Source: Alcaligenaceae bacterium
GTDB taxonomy: Bacteria > Pseudomonadota > Gammaproteobacteria > Burkholderiales > Burkholderiaceae_B
Length of the DNA: 17,027 nucleotides
NCBI GenBank assembly: GCA_947380655.1
Contig: CANCRX010000064.1
Location: 1 to 17,027 of the forward strand
Direction: 5' to 3'
Shown here: positions 7,689 through 14,526 of the stretch, in pieces
Layout of the letters: the number at the start of each line of letters is the position of its first letter
Numbering within the stretch: the stretch's first letter is position 1
Notes under the pieces: model-generated
Database searches by the model: none
What the model saw: the letters and a program-made list of their open reading frames with translations, nothing else
Told to the model about the DNA's origin: nothing
Translations under genes and position numbers: made by a program

Positions 7689-8870
7689 CTATAGACTCAG
7701 TTTTTTGAGATGTTCGGTTGCGGCATCCAGTTTGTCCATTACAGTTTCGCTATCATCATCATCACTGCTTGAGATGTCGCTTTCATCATCCGTGTCATCC
7801 GCTCCACTCATCGTGAACCATTTGAAAACAACAAGCAGTGTTGAACCTAAGGTCATCAACAAACCGATCAGCGCTTTTATTTTTTCGATGAACGCTTCTG
7901 TCAGGAGAGGTTCTTTGCGAGCAAGGTAAAGCTCGGTTCCTTCTGAAATCGGAAATCCTGAGGGTGAGAGTAATTCAGATTCGGGGATTTTTTGTCCGAA
8001 ACGGTTAGAGACCCGAGGACCGTAAAGCGTCTCGATGACTGCAGCAACGGCTTTAGGATCGACGTCTTTATTCGCAACCAGATGCAAATCCACACCGATT
8101 ACTTGTATGTCTTTTGGAGGAATGGCGGGAACAATGCTGTACATATAGCCAAGGATTTTTGCATCGGCCACCCAGCCAAGCCTAATCGCAAGCGACGGCG
8201 GGAAAGGCATCTCCAACAGCTCGTAGCCATGCTTTTTGACCATGACATCCACAACATCTGACGGGGCATATGAAATCAGCACAATTACATCAGGCAGACG
8301 CTCAGTACGCATTTCTATTAGTTCGCGATCGCTATAGTTTTTTTCAACATAATCTACCCCGTGTTTGAGACCAGACATATCAAAAATTTGTTTGGCAACT
8401 ATTCGGGTTCCCCCCAACAAACCGCCCATATTGACTGTTTTGCCGCGAATATCCTTGATGGATTCGATGCCAGGCTTGACCAATACGTGTATCAACTCAG
8501 GAGAGATCGTTGCGACATGCCTGACATTCTCGTAATTCGACTCAAGACCACCCTGAATAAAGGCTAAATCCAGTTTTCCCGCGTCTACTAAGTCGAGTGC
8601 CTGTAGCGATCCGCTGGTCGGAGTCACGCGTATTGATACGTTTTGTTGATTGGACTCTTCACTCAGGATTTTTGCCAGATGATGGCGATTGCTTAACAAC
8701 CCACCGCCTGTCAGGCTCAGGTTGTAGTGCCGAGGCAGTAGTTCGTAGGCAAATTTTGCTGCTAAAGCTAGCAGCAAAACAATTATCACAAGAATAATTC
8801 GCTTTTGAATTTTTCGACTGGTGCGCAGGAGCTCGAGTTTCTCTGCGACGTACTTTTCTGGATCGATCAT
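7689..8870 (-). CDS. TAXI-type (TRAP-associated) solute-binding protein anchored by N- and C-terminal membrane helices
   Basis: 393 aa. A cytoplasmic stretch (1-23, with basic SRKIQKR) precedes a membrane helix at about 24-42 (IILVIIVLLLALAAKF). A periplasmic TAXI/NMT1-like domain follows, with LSLTGGGLLSNRHHLAKIL, LDLAFIQGGLESNYENV, ELIHVLVKPGIESIKDIRG and the MGGLLGGTRIVAKQIFD segment. A second helix is at about 333-353 (ALIGLLMTLGSTLLVVFKWF), then a 40-residue tail. The tail carries an Asp/Ser cluster (DDTDDESDISSSDDDD) and an amphipathic end. With both ends predicted cytoplasmic, the binding domain would be tethered to the membrane instead of diffusing. No TRAP permease genes (DctQ/DctM type) are near. 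The start ATG at 8870 is 18 bp after the preceding PstS-like gene. Ligand unknown. Confidence 0.85.
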   Translation of the reverse strand: MIDPEKYVAEKLELLRTSRKIQKRIILVIIVLLLALAAKFAYELLPRHYNLSLTGGGLLSNRHHLAKILSEESNQQNVSIRVTPTSGSLQALDLVDAGKLDLAFIQGGLESNYENVRHVATISPELIHVLVKPGIESIKDIRGKTVNMGGLLGGTRIVAKQIFDMSGLKHGVDYVEKNYSDRELIEMRTERLPDVIVLISYAPSDVVDVMVKKHGYELLEMPFPPSLAIRLGWVADAKILGYMYSIVPAIPPKDIQVIGVDLHLVANKDVDPKAVAAVIETLYGPRVSNRFGQKIPESELLSPSGFPISEGTELYLARKEPLLTEAFIEKIKALIGLLMTLGSTLLVVFKWFTMSGADDTDDESDISSSDDDDSETVMDKLDAATEHLKKLSL

Positions 8871-8888
8871 GTTGAATCTCTTTTCGTC

Positions 8889-9722
8889 TTAACGGACACG
8901 CAGCATGCCGGTATCTGCAAGTACTTTTTGCCCTGAATCGGACAGGGCGAATTCTATGAATTTCCTTGCATCTTTTGTTCCCTCGCCGTCAATAACCAGA
9001 AACATGGAGCGAAACAATGGGTATAGATTAATGATCAAATTTTTCTCATTCAACTCAACGCCGTTAATGGCGAGTGCCCGAGTGGTGTCTTGCATTGTAC
9101 GAACTGAAACATAGCCAATGCCCTGAATATCTGCTGCGATCGCCTTTGAAACGTCATCAGCGGATTTTAATTCCTTGATCCTGCGCGAAAGTACGCCTCC
9201 CGCCATCAGAATATCTTCGATGCTGTTGCGAGTGGTCGAACCCTCTTTGCGCCCGTACATATTGATTTGTTTGTCTGGGCCTCCCACCTCTTTCCAGTTA
9301 GTAATCAGGCCTTCAAATATATGGCGTGCTTGTTCAATGGTGAGGGTTTTGATGGGGGATTCGGGATGCACGACAATTCCAATCCCATCGATGCCAGTCA
9401 ACACGTTATGATCGTTGAGGTTGAACTCTTCAAGACTTAAATTCCGATCCATCACAGCCAAATCGATTCCGCCTCGATTGAGTGCGAGCAAAGCACCCGA
9501 GGAATGGCCTTTTTCCGCAACGATGTCTATGTTTTTGTGAATTTTAGAAAAGGCATCGGCGATTTTTTGTACATAACTCACCATCGGTGCGGAGCCAGAA
9601 ATCAGCAGGTTGGTGCGACGTCTGGCTTGAAACTCATCCCAGTAATATTTTGCCCCGAAACCTGCTGCAGCGAGGCTGGTAGCGGTAATACCAAATATTT
9701 TAAGTGCGCTTCTACGATTCAT
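8889..9722 (-). CDS. PstS-like phosphate-type binding protein B with twin-arginine N-terminus
   Basis: 277 aa. The N-terminus NRRSALKIFGITATSLAAAGFG has a twin arginine followed by a moderate hydrophobic stretch, resembling a Tat signal or anchor. No clear AxA cleavage site or lipobox Cys is seen, so it could stay membrane-bound. The rest is a PBP_like_2 (PstS-type) domain: LLISGSAPMVSYVQKIADAF, the GHSSGALLALNRGGIDLAVMDR stretch, the ARHIFEGLITNWKEVGG motif, YGRKEGSTTRNSIEDIL and KFIEFALSDSGQKVL. PstS proteins bind phosphate through backbone and Ser/Thr contacts. This copy is diverged in the first loop (SGSAPM), so the ligand need not be phosphate. It starts 3 bp after the stop of PstS-like A, and pstC/A/B are absent. 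Confidence 0.85.
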   Translation of the reverse strand: MNRRSALKIFGITATSLAAAGFGAKYYWDEFQARRRTNLLISGSAPMVSYVQKIADAFSKIHKNIDIVAEKGHSSGALLALNRGGIDLAVMDRNLSLEEFNLNDHNVLTGIDGIGIVVHPESPIKTLTIEQARHIFEGLITNWKEVGGPDKQINMYGRKEGSTTRNSIEDILMAGGVLSRRIKELKSADDVSKAIAADIQGIGYVSVRTMQDTTRALAINGVELNEKNLIINLYPLFRSMFLVIDGEGTKDARKFIEFALSDSGQKVLADTGMLRVR

Positions 9723-9725
9723 TGT

Positions 9726-10514
9726 TTACTCTGCCTGGGTTGGGACGAGTCCCAGATTTCTAATGATTGCCTGGCCCTTTTTCGGATCAGTGCAGTAATC
9801 AAGAAACTCTTGCACAGCCGGTTTAACTTTAGGTGGTGTGATAAGTGATAGCGATCGTCTTATGGGGTAATTGCCCTTTTGGATGTTGGCTGGCGTCGGC
9901 AGGAATTCGTTAATGCTCAGCGTTTTAACGGGCACGTTGACCAGGTTAAACGGACTAGAAAAACCGATTCCTCGCGGGTCGTTCACGATAGCCGTGACGA
10001 TATCTTTGCCGTCCATGACTTTTGCTCGGAGTGTGACGCTAAGTTTGTCTTCCAGCACCACGCTTCGCCACGCCTCATAACTGCCGCGGTTCGGGTTTTG
10101 TGTGTAGACCTGAATAGGACCGGGTGGAAGATTAAATTCTTTCCAGTCGGTGACGCTGCCAACCATGATTTCACGTAGTTCTTCGAGAGACAGATTTTTG
10201 GCTTCATTGGATGGGTGAACAAATACAGCTAACGCATCGAAAGCAATTTCGGTGCTTTTGATTTTTAAATTCTTTTTCTCAGCCCATTTTCTGATTTCAT
10301 AATTCATGCCGCCCGAGGCCATGCCAATATCTGTCGTGCCATCCAGTACACACTTATATCCTGAACTCGTTCCACCTCCTGTGACAGGCGTCGCGATTTT
10401 AGGGAATTCCGTCATGTACTGGAAAGCAATCGGTTGAATCAGTGACATGACGGTGTCCGAACCCCGCAATTGCACATAAGTCGTTGCAGAGGAAGGAAAG
10501 TGAATAGAGCTCAT
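9726..10514 (-). CDS. PstS-like phosphate-type binding protein A lacking a signal peptide
   Basis: 262 aa, first gene of the leftward operon. The binding domain begins almost at once: YVQLRGSDTVMSLIQPIAFQYM from residue 13, then PVTGGGTSSGYKCVLDGTTDIGMAS, LREIMVGSVTDWKEF, YTQNPNRGSYEAWRSVVL and FLDYCTDPKKGQAI near the end. These are standard PstS/PBP_like_2 landmarks. Only 12 residues (MSSIHFPSSATT) precede the domain, with no hydrophobic core. An in-frame TAA lies 6-8 bases upstream of the ATG at 10512-10514, and neither other upstream frame encodes a signal-like segment. The ribosome site is poor. Either the export signal has been lost, the protein works in the cytoplasm, or a sequence error hides it. 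The gene is otherwise intact and at the head of a tightly spaced operon, so it is probably expressed. Confidence 0.83.
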   Translation of the reverse strand: MSSIHFPSSATTYVQLRGSDTVMSLIQPIAFQYMTEFPKIATPVTGGGTSSGYKCVLDGTTDIGMASGGMNYEIRKWAEKKNLKIKSTEIAFDALAVFVHPSNEAKNLSLEELREIMVGSVTDWKEFNLPPGPIQVYTQNPNRGSYEAWRSVVLEDKLSVTLRAKVMDGKDIVTAIVNDPRGIGFSSPFNLVNVPVKTLSINEFLPTPANIQKGNYPIRRSLSLITPPKVKPAVQEFLDYCTDPKKGQAIIRNLGLVPTQAE

Positions 10515-10601
10515 GTTTCGTTACCGTATTCGTCAAAAAAGGATCTGAGGGAAGTTTAGCCGAAGCAGGGCTGTTTTTTCACTTTTGATCGAAACTATAA
10601 A

Positions 10602-10618
10602 AGGCCAGTTTGGGGCCT
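10602..10618. repeat. Inverted repeat AGGCC-N7-GGCCT
   Basis: Arms AGGCC (10602-10606) and GGCCT (10614-10618) are perfect and separated by AGTTTGG. The repeat lies beside the second palindrome and just upstream, on the minus strand, of the TATAGT candidate -10 box. Operator or leader hairpin are both possible. Confidence 0.35.
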
Positions 10619-10622
10619 ATTC

Positions 10623-10638
10623 ATCGCTCTTGAGCGAT
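10623..10638. repeat. Palindrome ATCGCTC-TT-GAGCGAT
   Basis: Perfect 7-bp arms separated by two bases, which is the form of a dimeric regulator's operator rather than a stable RNA hairpin. It lies midway between the two divergent operons, so a protein bound here could affect both. Confidence 0.4.
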
Positions 10639-10713
10639 TTAAGGGAAGTTTTCTACTCCAATAGGTCTAAAAGTTCAATTTAATTCTAGTATCAGCATAA
10701 GTAATTATTTCAG

Positions 10714-10742
10714 TTGGTTACTGTAAAAATAAACGCTAAATT
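10714..10742 (+). promoter_or_regulatory. Candidate sigma-70 promoter for DUF1800-DUF1501
   Basis: TTGGTT at 10714-10719 and TAAATT at 10737-10742 are separated by exactly 17 bases and lie 32 bases before the chosen ATG at 10775. Both boxes keep about four of six consensus bases. The surrounding DNA is AT-rich, so chance matches are possible. Confidence 0.35.
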
Positions 10743-10774
10743 CAAAAGTAATCAGGTTGAAAAAGGATCCTTTG

Positions 10775-12268
10775 ATGGATTCAGATTTCTCTCAGCAGCT
10801 GTTGCGCATGCGATATCCAGCAGGAAAATTTAAGGATGGGCGCAACTGGGACAGTGTTGATACGCTCAGGCCTATGAGTTTGTTAAAAGCCGATTTGCCA
10901 ACACTTTTTTCATACGCAAGCAAAGACGAAGTGTTGCCAATTCCAGAGCGCGCGCGACCTCGACAAGAGGTTCAAGCTGAAATTTTGCTGCAAACCGTCT
11001 CAAGCAGTAACCCTTGGCGCGATAGATGGATAGGTTTTTGGCGCGATCATTTTTCAGTCAATGGTTATGAACACAACGTTGGAGCTTTCTTACCGGATTG
11101 GGAGCAACAGGTCATTCGAGCGAATGCCTTTGGAAATTTCCGAATTTTTTTGGAAGCAACGGCTAAGCATCCGTGCATGCTTTATTACCTGAATAACCGA
11201 AGCTCTCGGGCTGGCAATGCCAATGAGAATTACGCTCGGGAACTGTTCGAACTCCACACGATGGGACGCGATGCATATCTAAATCATTTGTACGCACGTT
11301 GGCGCGATGTTCCAGGGGCAGGTAATGGGCAGCCCAAAGGTTACATTGATCAAGACGTCTATGAGGCTGCGCGTGCTTTTACTGGTTGGACCATAGAGGA
11401 TGGTTCCTCTATCGGTGGAGGTCAGTTTCTTGCAAAGTCAGGAAAATTTATCTACATAGAGTCCTGGCATGATAATTATCAAAAGCGAGTATTAGCATTT
11501 GAACTTGAACCTTACAGTGGGGCCATGCATGATGGAAAAAAGGTGCTGGATCTCTGTGCGTTTCACCCTGCAACGGCAAGCTTTTTGATGGATAAACTGG
11601 TGCGACGGATGATTAACGATCATCCTCCGCTCGGTCTGATTCAAAGTTGTGTCCGAGTATTTGTTGATAATCGAAACTCTCCTGATCAGTTATTAATTTT
11701 GTATAGGCATTTGTCCAAACAGGCGAATTTGATTTCTCCTCAAAATCGACAGAAAGTCAGATCACCTGAAAGATTGGTTGCCGCATTTTCCCGCGCAGTG
11801 GATATTCCTTTTTCTCTAGGGGAGGGGAAAATTATGTCTACTCTGGAGTCTGCAGGTCCAGCGCCTTATAGCTGGGTTTCTCCAGAGGGACCGCCTGACG
11901 AAATGTCATGGTTGTTGTCGGCGGCTTATTTGCGCCAGCGTTTTACTTTGATTCAGGGGCTAGCTGAAAACTGGTGGGGAACAGGGGAGTGGGATCCTTT
12001 TTCAGGATTGCCTTCAAATCGAAGCTATGCACAGTTGATGATGCGCTGGGATCAGGCACTGTTTGGCGCTAGTCGTCCCGATCTCTGGCAACCATTGCTG
12101 GCCTCTCAGGGTTTAAGTCCTGATGCGACCGTCCGCCATTTCAAAGAGGCGCGAAGATTGATAGGTTTTTTGGCGTGTGCACCATCATTCCAGATGGAGG
12201 CGTGTACACCAGATTTGAGTACGCATTCATTCAGAGCTTCTAGGAGTCAAAAAAATGGTCAATCCTGA
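10775..12268 (+). CDS. DUF1800 domain protein
   Basis: 497 aa from ATG 10775. A TTG at 10757 is also in frame, but AAGGA at 10763-10767 lies 7 bases before the ATG and inside the longer version, so the ATG is preferred. DUF1800 landmarks: NPWRDRWIGFWRDHFSVNG at about 79-97, FLEATAKHPCMLYYLNN (125-141), the hallmark NANENYARELFELHTMGRD (148-166), QDVYEAARAFTGWTI (193-207), RLVAAFSRAV later on, and a C-terminal LIGFLACAPSFQ typical of the family end. About 20 residues are inserted between HTMGRD and the QDVYEAARAFTGW block. No signal peptide or membrane segment is visible. The biochemical function of DUF1800 is not established. It is commonly encoded next to DUF1501, as here, where the two genes overlap by 14 bp. 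Confidence 0.87.
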   Translation: MDSDFSQQLLRMRYPAGKFKDGRNWDSVDTLRPMSLLKADLPTLFSYASKDEVLPIPERARPRQEVQAEILLQTVSSSNPWRDRWIGFWRDHFSVNGYEHNVGAFLPDWEQQVIRANAFGNFRIFLEATAKHPCMLYYLNNRSSRAGNANENYARELFELHTMGRDAYLNHLYARWRDVPGAGNGQPKGYIDQDVYEAARAFTGWTIEDGSSIGGGQFLAKSGKFIYIESWHDNYQKRVLAFELEPYSGAMHDGKKVLDLCAFHPATASFLMDKLVRRMINDHPPLGLIQSCVRVFVDNRNSPDQLLILYRHLSKQANLISPQNRQKVRSPERLVAAFSRAVDIPFSLGEGKIMSTLESAGPAPYSWVSPEGPPDEMSWLLSAAYLRQRFTLIQGLAENWWGTGEWDPFSGLPSNRSYAQLMMRWDQALFGASRPDLWQPLLASQGLSPDATVRHFKEARRLIGFLACAPSFQMEACTPDLSTHSFRASRSQKNGQS

Positions 12269-13487
12269 CAGGCGCTTATTTATACAGAACACAATTGCAG
12301 GAATGACGCTCGGGGTCGGCGACACGCTCTTGAATAGGGTCAATGGGCTGAGTAGACTGGCTTTGGCACAGTCCATAAAGAATATCCCAGGCTATGCGGA
12401 GTCGGGTCCTTTGATTGTTGTTTTTCAACGTGGTGCAGCCGATGGCCTGGCGATACTCTCACCACTAAACGACCCCGACTTCAATGCAGCCAGACCTCCC
12501 GAAATGAGTTTTTCAAAAACATCGAGCAGTGGAAAAATTGAATCCTCAGGTACTGATTTTTTCTGGCATCCTCAGGCCGGTCATCTCGCGCAGTTGTTTG
12601 AATCAAAAAAGTTGCTGGCTTGGCAGGCAGTTGGTATCAAAAATGAAACCAGATCACATTTTGAGGCGCAGGAAATGGTTGAGCGAGGAGCGAGTTCCCT
12701 TGCTCAATTAACTGATCGACTGGGATGGATGGCACGAGAAAGTAGAAAGAAAAACTTATCCGATGCAGAACAGTCTTTCGTTCATCTCTATGGAGGAAGT
12801 AACAATCTACCTCGAGCACTTCAGGGTGTACCTGGCGTGCTCAGTGTTCGCGATTTGCAATCTGGGATAGCTATTCCTAATGGTGACGCGGGACTTCGAG
12901 CCATACTTACCCTCTCGCAGGCAGAATCAACGCATCCCTCAGCACGATTCATTGACGATCAAATGAAAAGTATCTCGACGATCAATGAACTTTTGCCAAA
13001 AGGCAAAGGCAACAAAACATTACCTTATTCGACAGCAGGTAAAACTTCCTATTTAAATAACGATCCATCCGTGGGATTGCGTTCTCTCGCGCAACTGTTA
13101 GAACTCAAGATTCCAATTCGTTATGCCTGGATTGATCAGCTTGGCTGGGATACGCATGAAAATCAGCCCGGTCGAATTCATAGCCTGATTCAGAACCTGG
13201 GACATGGTTTGACGGCCTTTGCAGAAGATATGCAGGCTAGAAAGCAGCCTTACACTTTGGTGATCATGACGGAGTTTGGTCGAAGGCTTAGAAGTAATCG
13301 TAGTAACGGTACCGATCATGGTCATGGTAGCCTTGCCATGGTGATGGGTTCTCGTATCCCCGGTGGACAGGTTCTAGGTCGTTGGCCAGGACTAAGCAGT
13401 GTTTCTTTGGATCGTCAGGTTGATCTGGCTGTCACAACAGATTATCTTGAGGTACTACGTCAGTCCATGAGCTGGCATGCTTCATGA
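12255..13487 (+). CDS. DUF1501 domain protein with twin-arginine signal, short C-terminus
   Basis: 410 aa. It starts at an ATG preceded by TAGGAG, overlapping the end of the DUF1800 gene by 14 bp. The N-terminus PDRRLFIQNTIAGMTLGVGD resembles a Tat signal, with possible cleavage near ALA at 37-39. DUF1501 belongs to the alkaline-phosphatase/sulfatase-like clan. Visible landmarks are VVFQRGAADGLAIL (55-68), SHFEAQEMVE (134-143), LGWDTHENQ (296-304, with Asp299 and His301), MTEFGRRLRSN (338-348) and GTDHGHG (352-358), which probably form the metal/active-site region. Family members usually continue past the TTDY block with an HLG...FPG segment. Here the protein stops 15 residues after TTDY (LEVLRQSMSWHAS), so about 25-30 residues seem to be missing. 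The Tat signal suggests export, perhaps taking DUF1800 along or acting on a periplasmic substrate. Confidence 0.87.
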   Translation: MVNPDRRLFIQNTIAGMTLGVGDTLLNRVNGLSRLALAQSIKNIPGYAESGPLIVVFQRGAADGLAILSPLNDPDFNAARPPEMSFSKTSSSGKIESSGTDFFWHPQAGHLAQLFESKKLLAWQAVGIKNETRSHFEAQEMVERGASSLAQLTDRLGWMARESRKKNLSDAEQSFVHLYGGSNNLPRALQGVPGVLSVRDLQSGIAIPNGDAGLRAILTLSQAESTHPSARFIDDQMKSISTINELLPKGKGNKTLPYSTAGKTSYLNNDPSVGLRSLAQLLELKIPIRYAWIDQLGWDTHENQPGRIHSLIQNLGHGLTAFAEDMQARKQPYTLVIMTEFGRRLRSNRSNGTDHGHGSLAMVMGSRIPGGQVLGRWPGLSSVSLDRQVDLAVTTDYLEVLRQSMSWHAS

Positions 13488-13496
13488 ACCATCCTG

Positions 13497-14480
13497 TCAA
13501 TCCAGCTTGACGCCGGCATCATCAATAATACGTTTCCATTTTTTCAAGTCAGCGGCAATCCTTTCTCCAAAATCCTCTGGTTTGCCAGTGGCCGGAAATA
13601 AACCGATCTCACGGATCTTTTTTTGTACATCTGTTGAATTCAACACCTTATCTATTGATGTTCGAATTTTGGTGGCAATGTTCTTAGGTAGATGAGCTGG
13701 CGCAAACATGCCGTACCAGCCCACAAGGTCCATTCCTTTGTACCCTAGCTCCGTGAATGTAGGTACTTGAGGCAATACGTCGAGACGCTTATCCGAAACA
13801 GTTGCATAGGCTTGTAATTTACCGGAGCGAACGTGAGGCAGGGCGGTAGACATGTCGATAAAGGACAAGGTGACGTGACCACCCAGCATGTCCTGTATGA
13901 GGGGGGCCGCACCTTTGTAGGGTATGTGTTCAGCTTTGATGCCGTTCATATTGTTGAACATTTCGGCATAGATATGTGCGCTCGTACCGGCACCATAAGT
14001 GCCATAACTGTATTTTCCGGGTGACTGTTTAGCAAGCTCAACGTACTTATTCAGCGATGTAATGACGGGGTCAGTCGTCACGAATAAAAACAGTGCGTCA
14101 GCGACCCGGCGAAGCGGCGTAAAGTCCTTCTGAATATCGTACGGAAGTTGTTTCATCAGTGCGGGAGCTTGGACCGTCTGGGTAATTGTCAATAAAAGCG
14201 TATAGCCATCTGGCGTTGCTTTAGAAACCATTTCATTACCAATCATGCCGGAAGCACCTGGTTTGTTTTCAACGATGACAGGTTGTTGCCATTCTTTTGA
14301 AAGTCCTTCAGCCATAATGCGCGCAAGTATGTCTCCAGCACCGCCAGGTGGAAAGGGCATAACAAGTTTGACGGGTTTTGTTGGGTAAAGTGATTCTGCC
14401 GCGAGTGCCTGTTCTGCAGACAGAAAGTTTAGACACAGGGCAACAATACCTGCGATCAATGAAAGACTTAGTTTTTTCAA
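13497..14480 (-). CDS. Bug/TctC family periplasmic solute-binding protein (copy 3), TTG start
   Basis: 327 aa. Signal peptide 1-27 (KKLSLSLIAGIVALCLNFL, cleavage after ALA), then YPTKPVKLVMPFPPGGAGDILARIM, QQPVIVENKPGASG, the GTYGAGTSAHIYAEMF segment, HIPYKGAAPLIQDMLGG and VLPQVPTFTELGYKG, all Bug family blocks. The start is a TTG at 14478-14480, supported by AGGAG six bases upstream and by the signal peptide beginning right there. No ATG in frame would preserve the signal. It lies 46 bp downstream of a MATE exporter on the same strand and may share its transcript. Its 3' end is only 9 bp from the convergent DUF1501 stop. No tctAB genes are nearby; ligand unknown. Confidence 0.92.
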   Translation of the reverse strand: MKKLSLSLIAGIVALCLNFLSAEQALAAESLYPTKPVKLVMPFPPGGAGDILARIMAEGLSKEWQQPVIVENKPGASGMIGNEMVSKATPDGYTLLLTITQTVQAPALMKQLPYDIQKDFTPLRRVADALFLFVTTDPVITSLNKYVELAKQSPGKYSYGTYGAGTSAHIYAEMFNNMNGIKAEHIPYKGAAPLIQDMLGGHVTLSFIDMSTALPHVRSGKLQAYATVSDKRLDVLPQVPTFTELGYKGMDLVGWYGMFAPAHLPKNIATKIRTSIDKVLNSTDVQKKIREIGLFPATGKPEDFGERIAADLKKWKRIIDDAGVKLD

Positions 14481-14526
14481 GTTTGTCTCCTTGAGGTTTA
14501 TTATTTTTTGAATAATGAATTTAGTT

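Larger units (their letters stand above)
10515..10774. promoter_or_regulatory. Divergent control region between the binding-protein operon and DUF1800-DUF1501
   Basis: This 260-bp AT-rich stretch separates two head-to-head transcription units and contains no credible small ORF. It holds two adjacent inverted repeats (10602-10618 and 10623-10638) and a plausible rightward promoter at 10714-10742. For the leftward operon I see only a TATAGT (minus strand, 10594-10599) without a good -35 box. Shared control of both units from this region is likely by position but not shown. Confidence 0.6.

Noticed and set aside
7992..8797. Several plus-strand open frames opposite the TAXI gene
   Set aside because: They mirror a clearly conserved minus-strand protein and lack ribosome sites and recognisable domains.
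6885..10514. Standard molybdate or phosphate ABC import operon
   Set aside because: No permease or ATPase gene is present, the two PstS-like genes differ strongly, and a TAXI protein of the TRAP type is interposed.
14500..14516. ATTATT / AATAAT hairpin between the MATE and Bug genes as a terminator
   Set aside because: The stem is entirely A-T and has no following T run on the transcribed strand.
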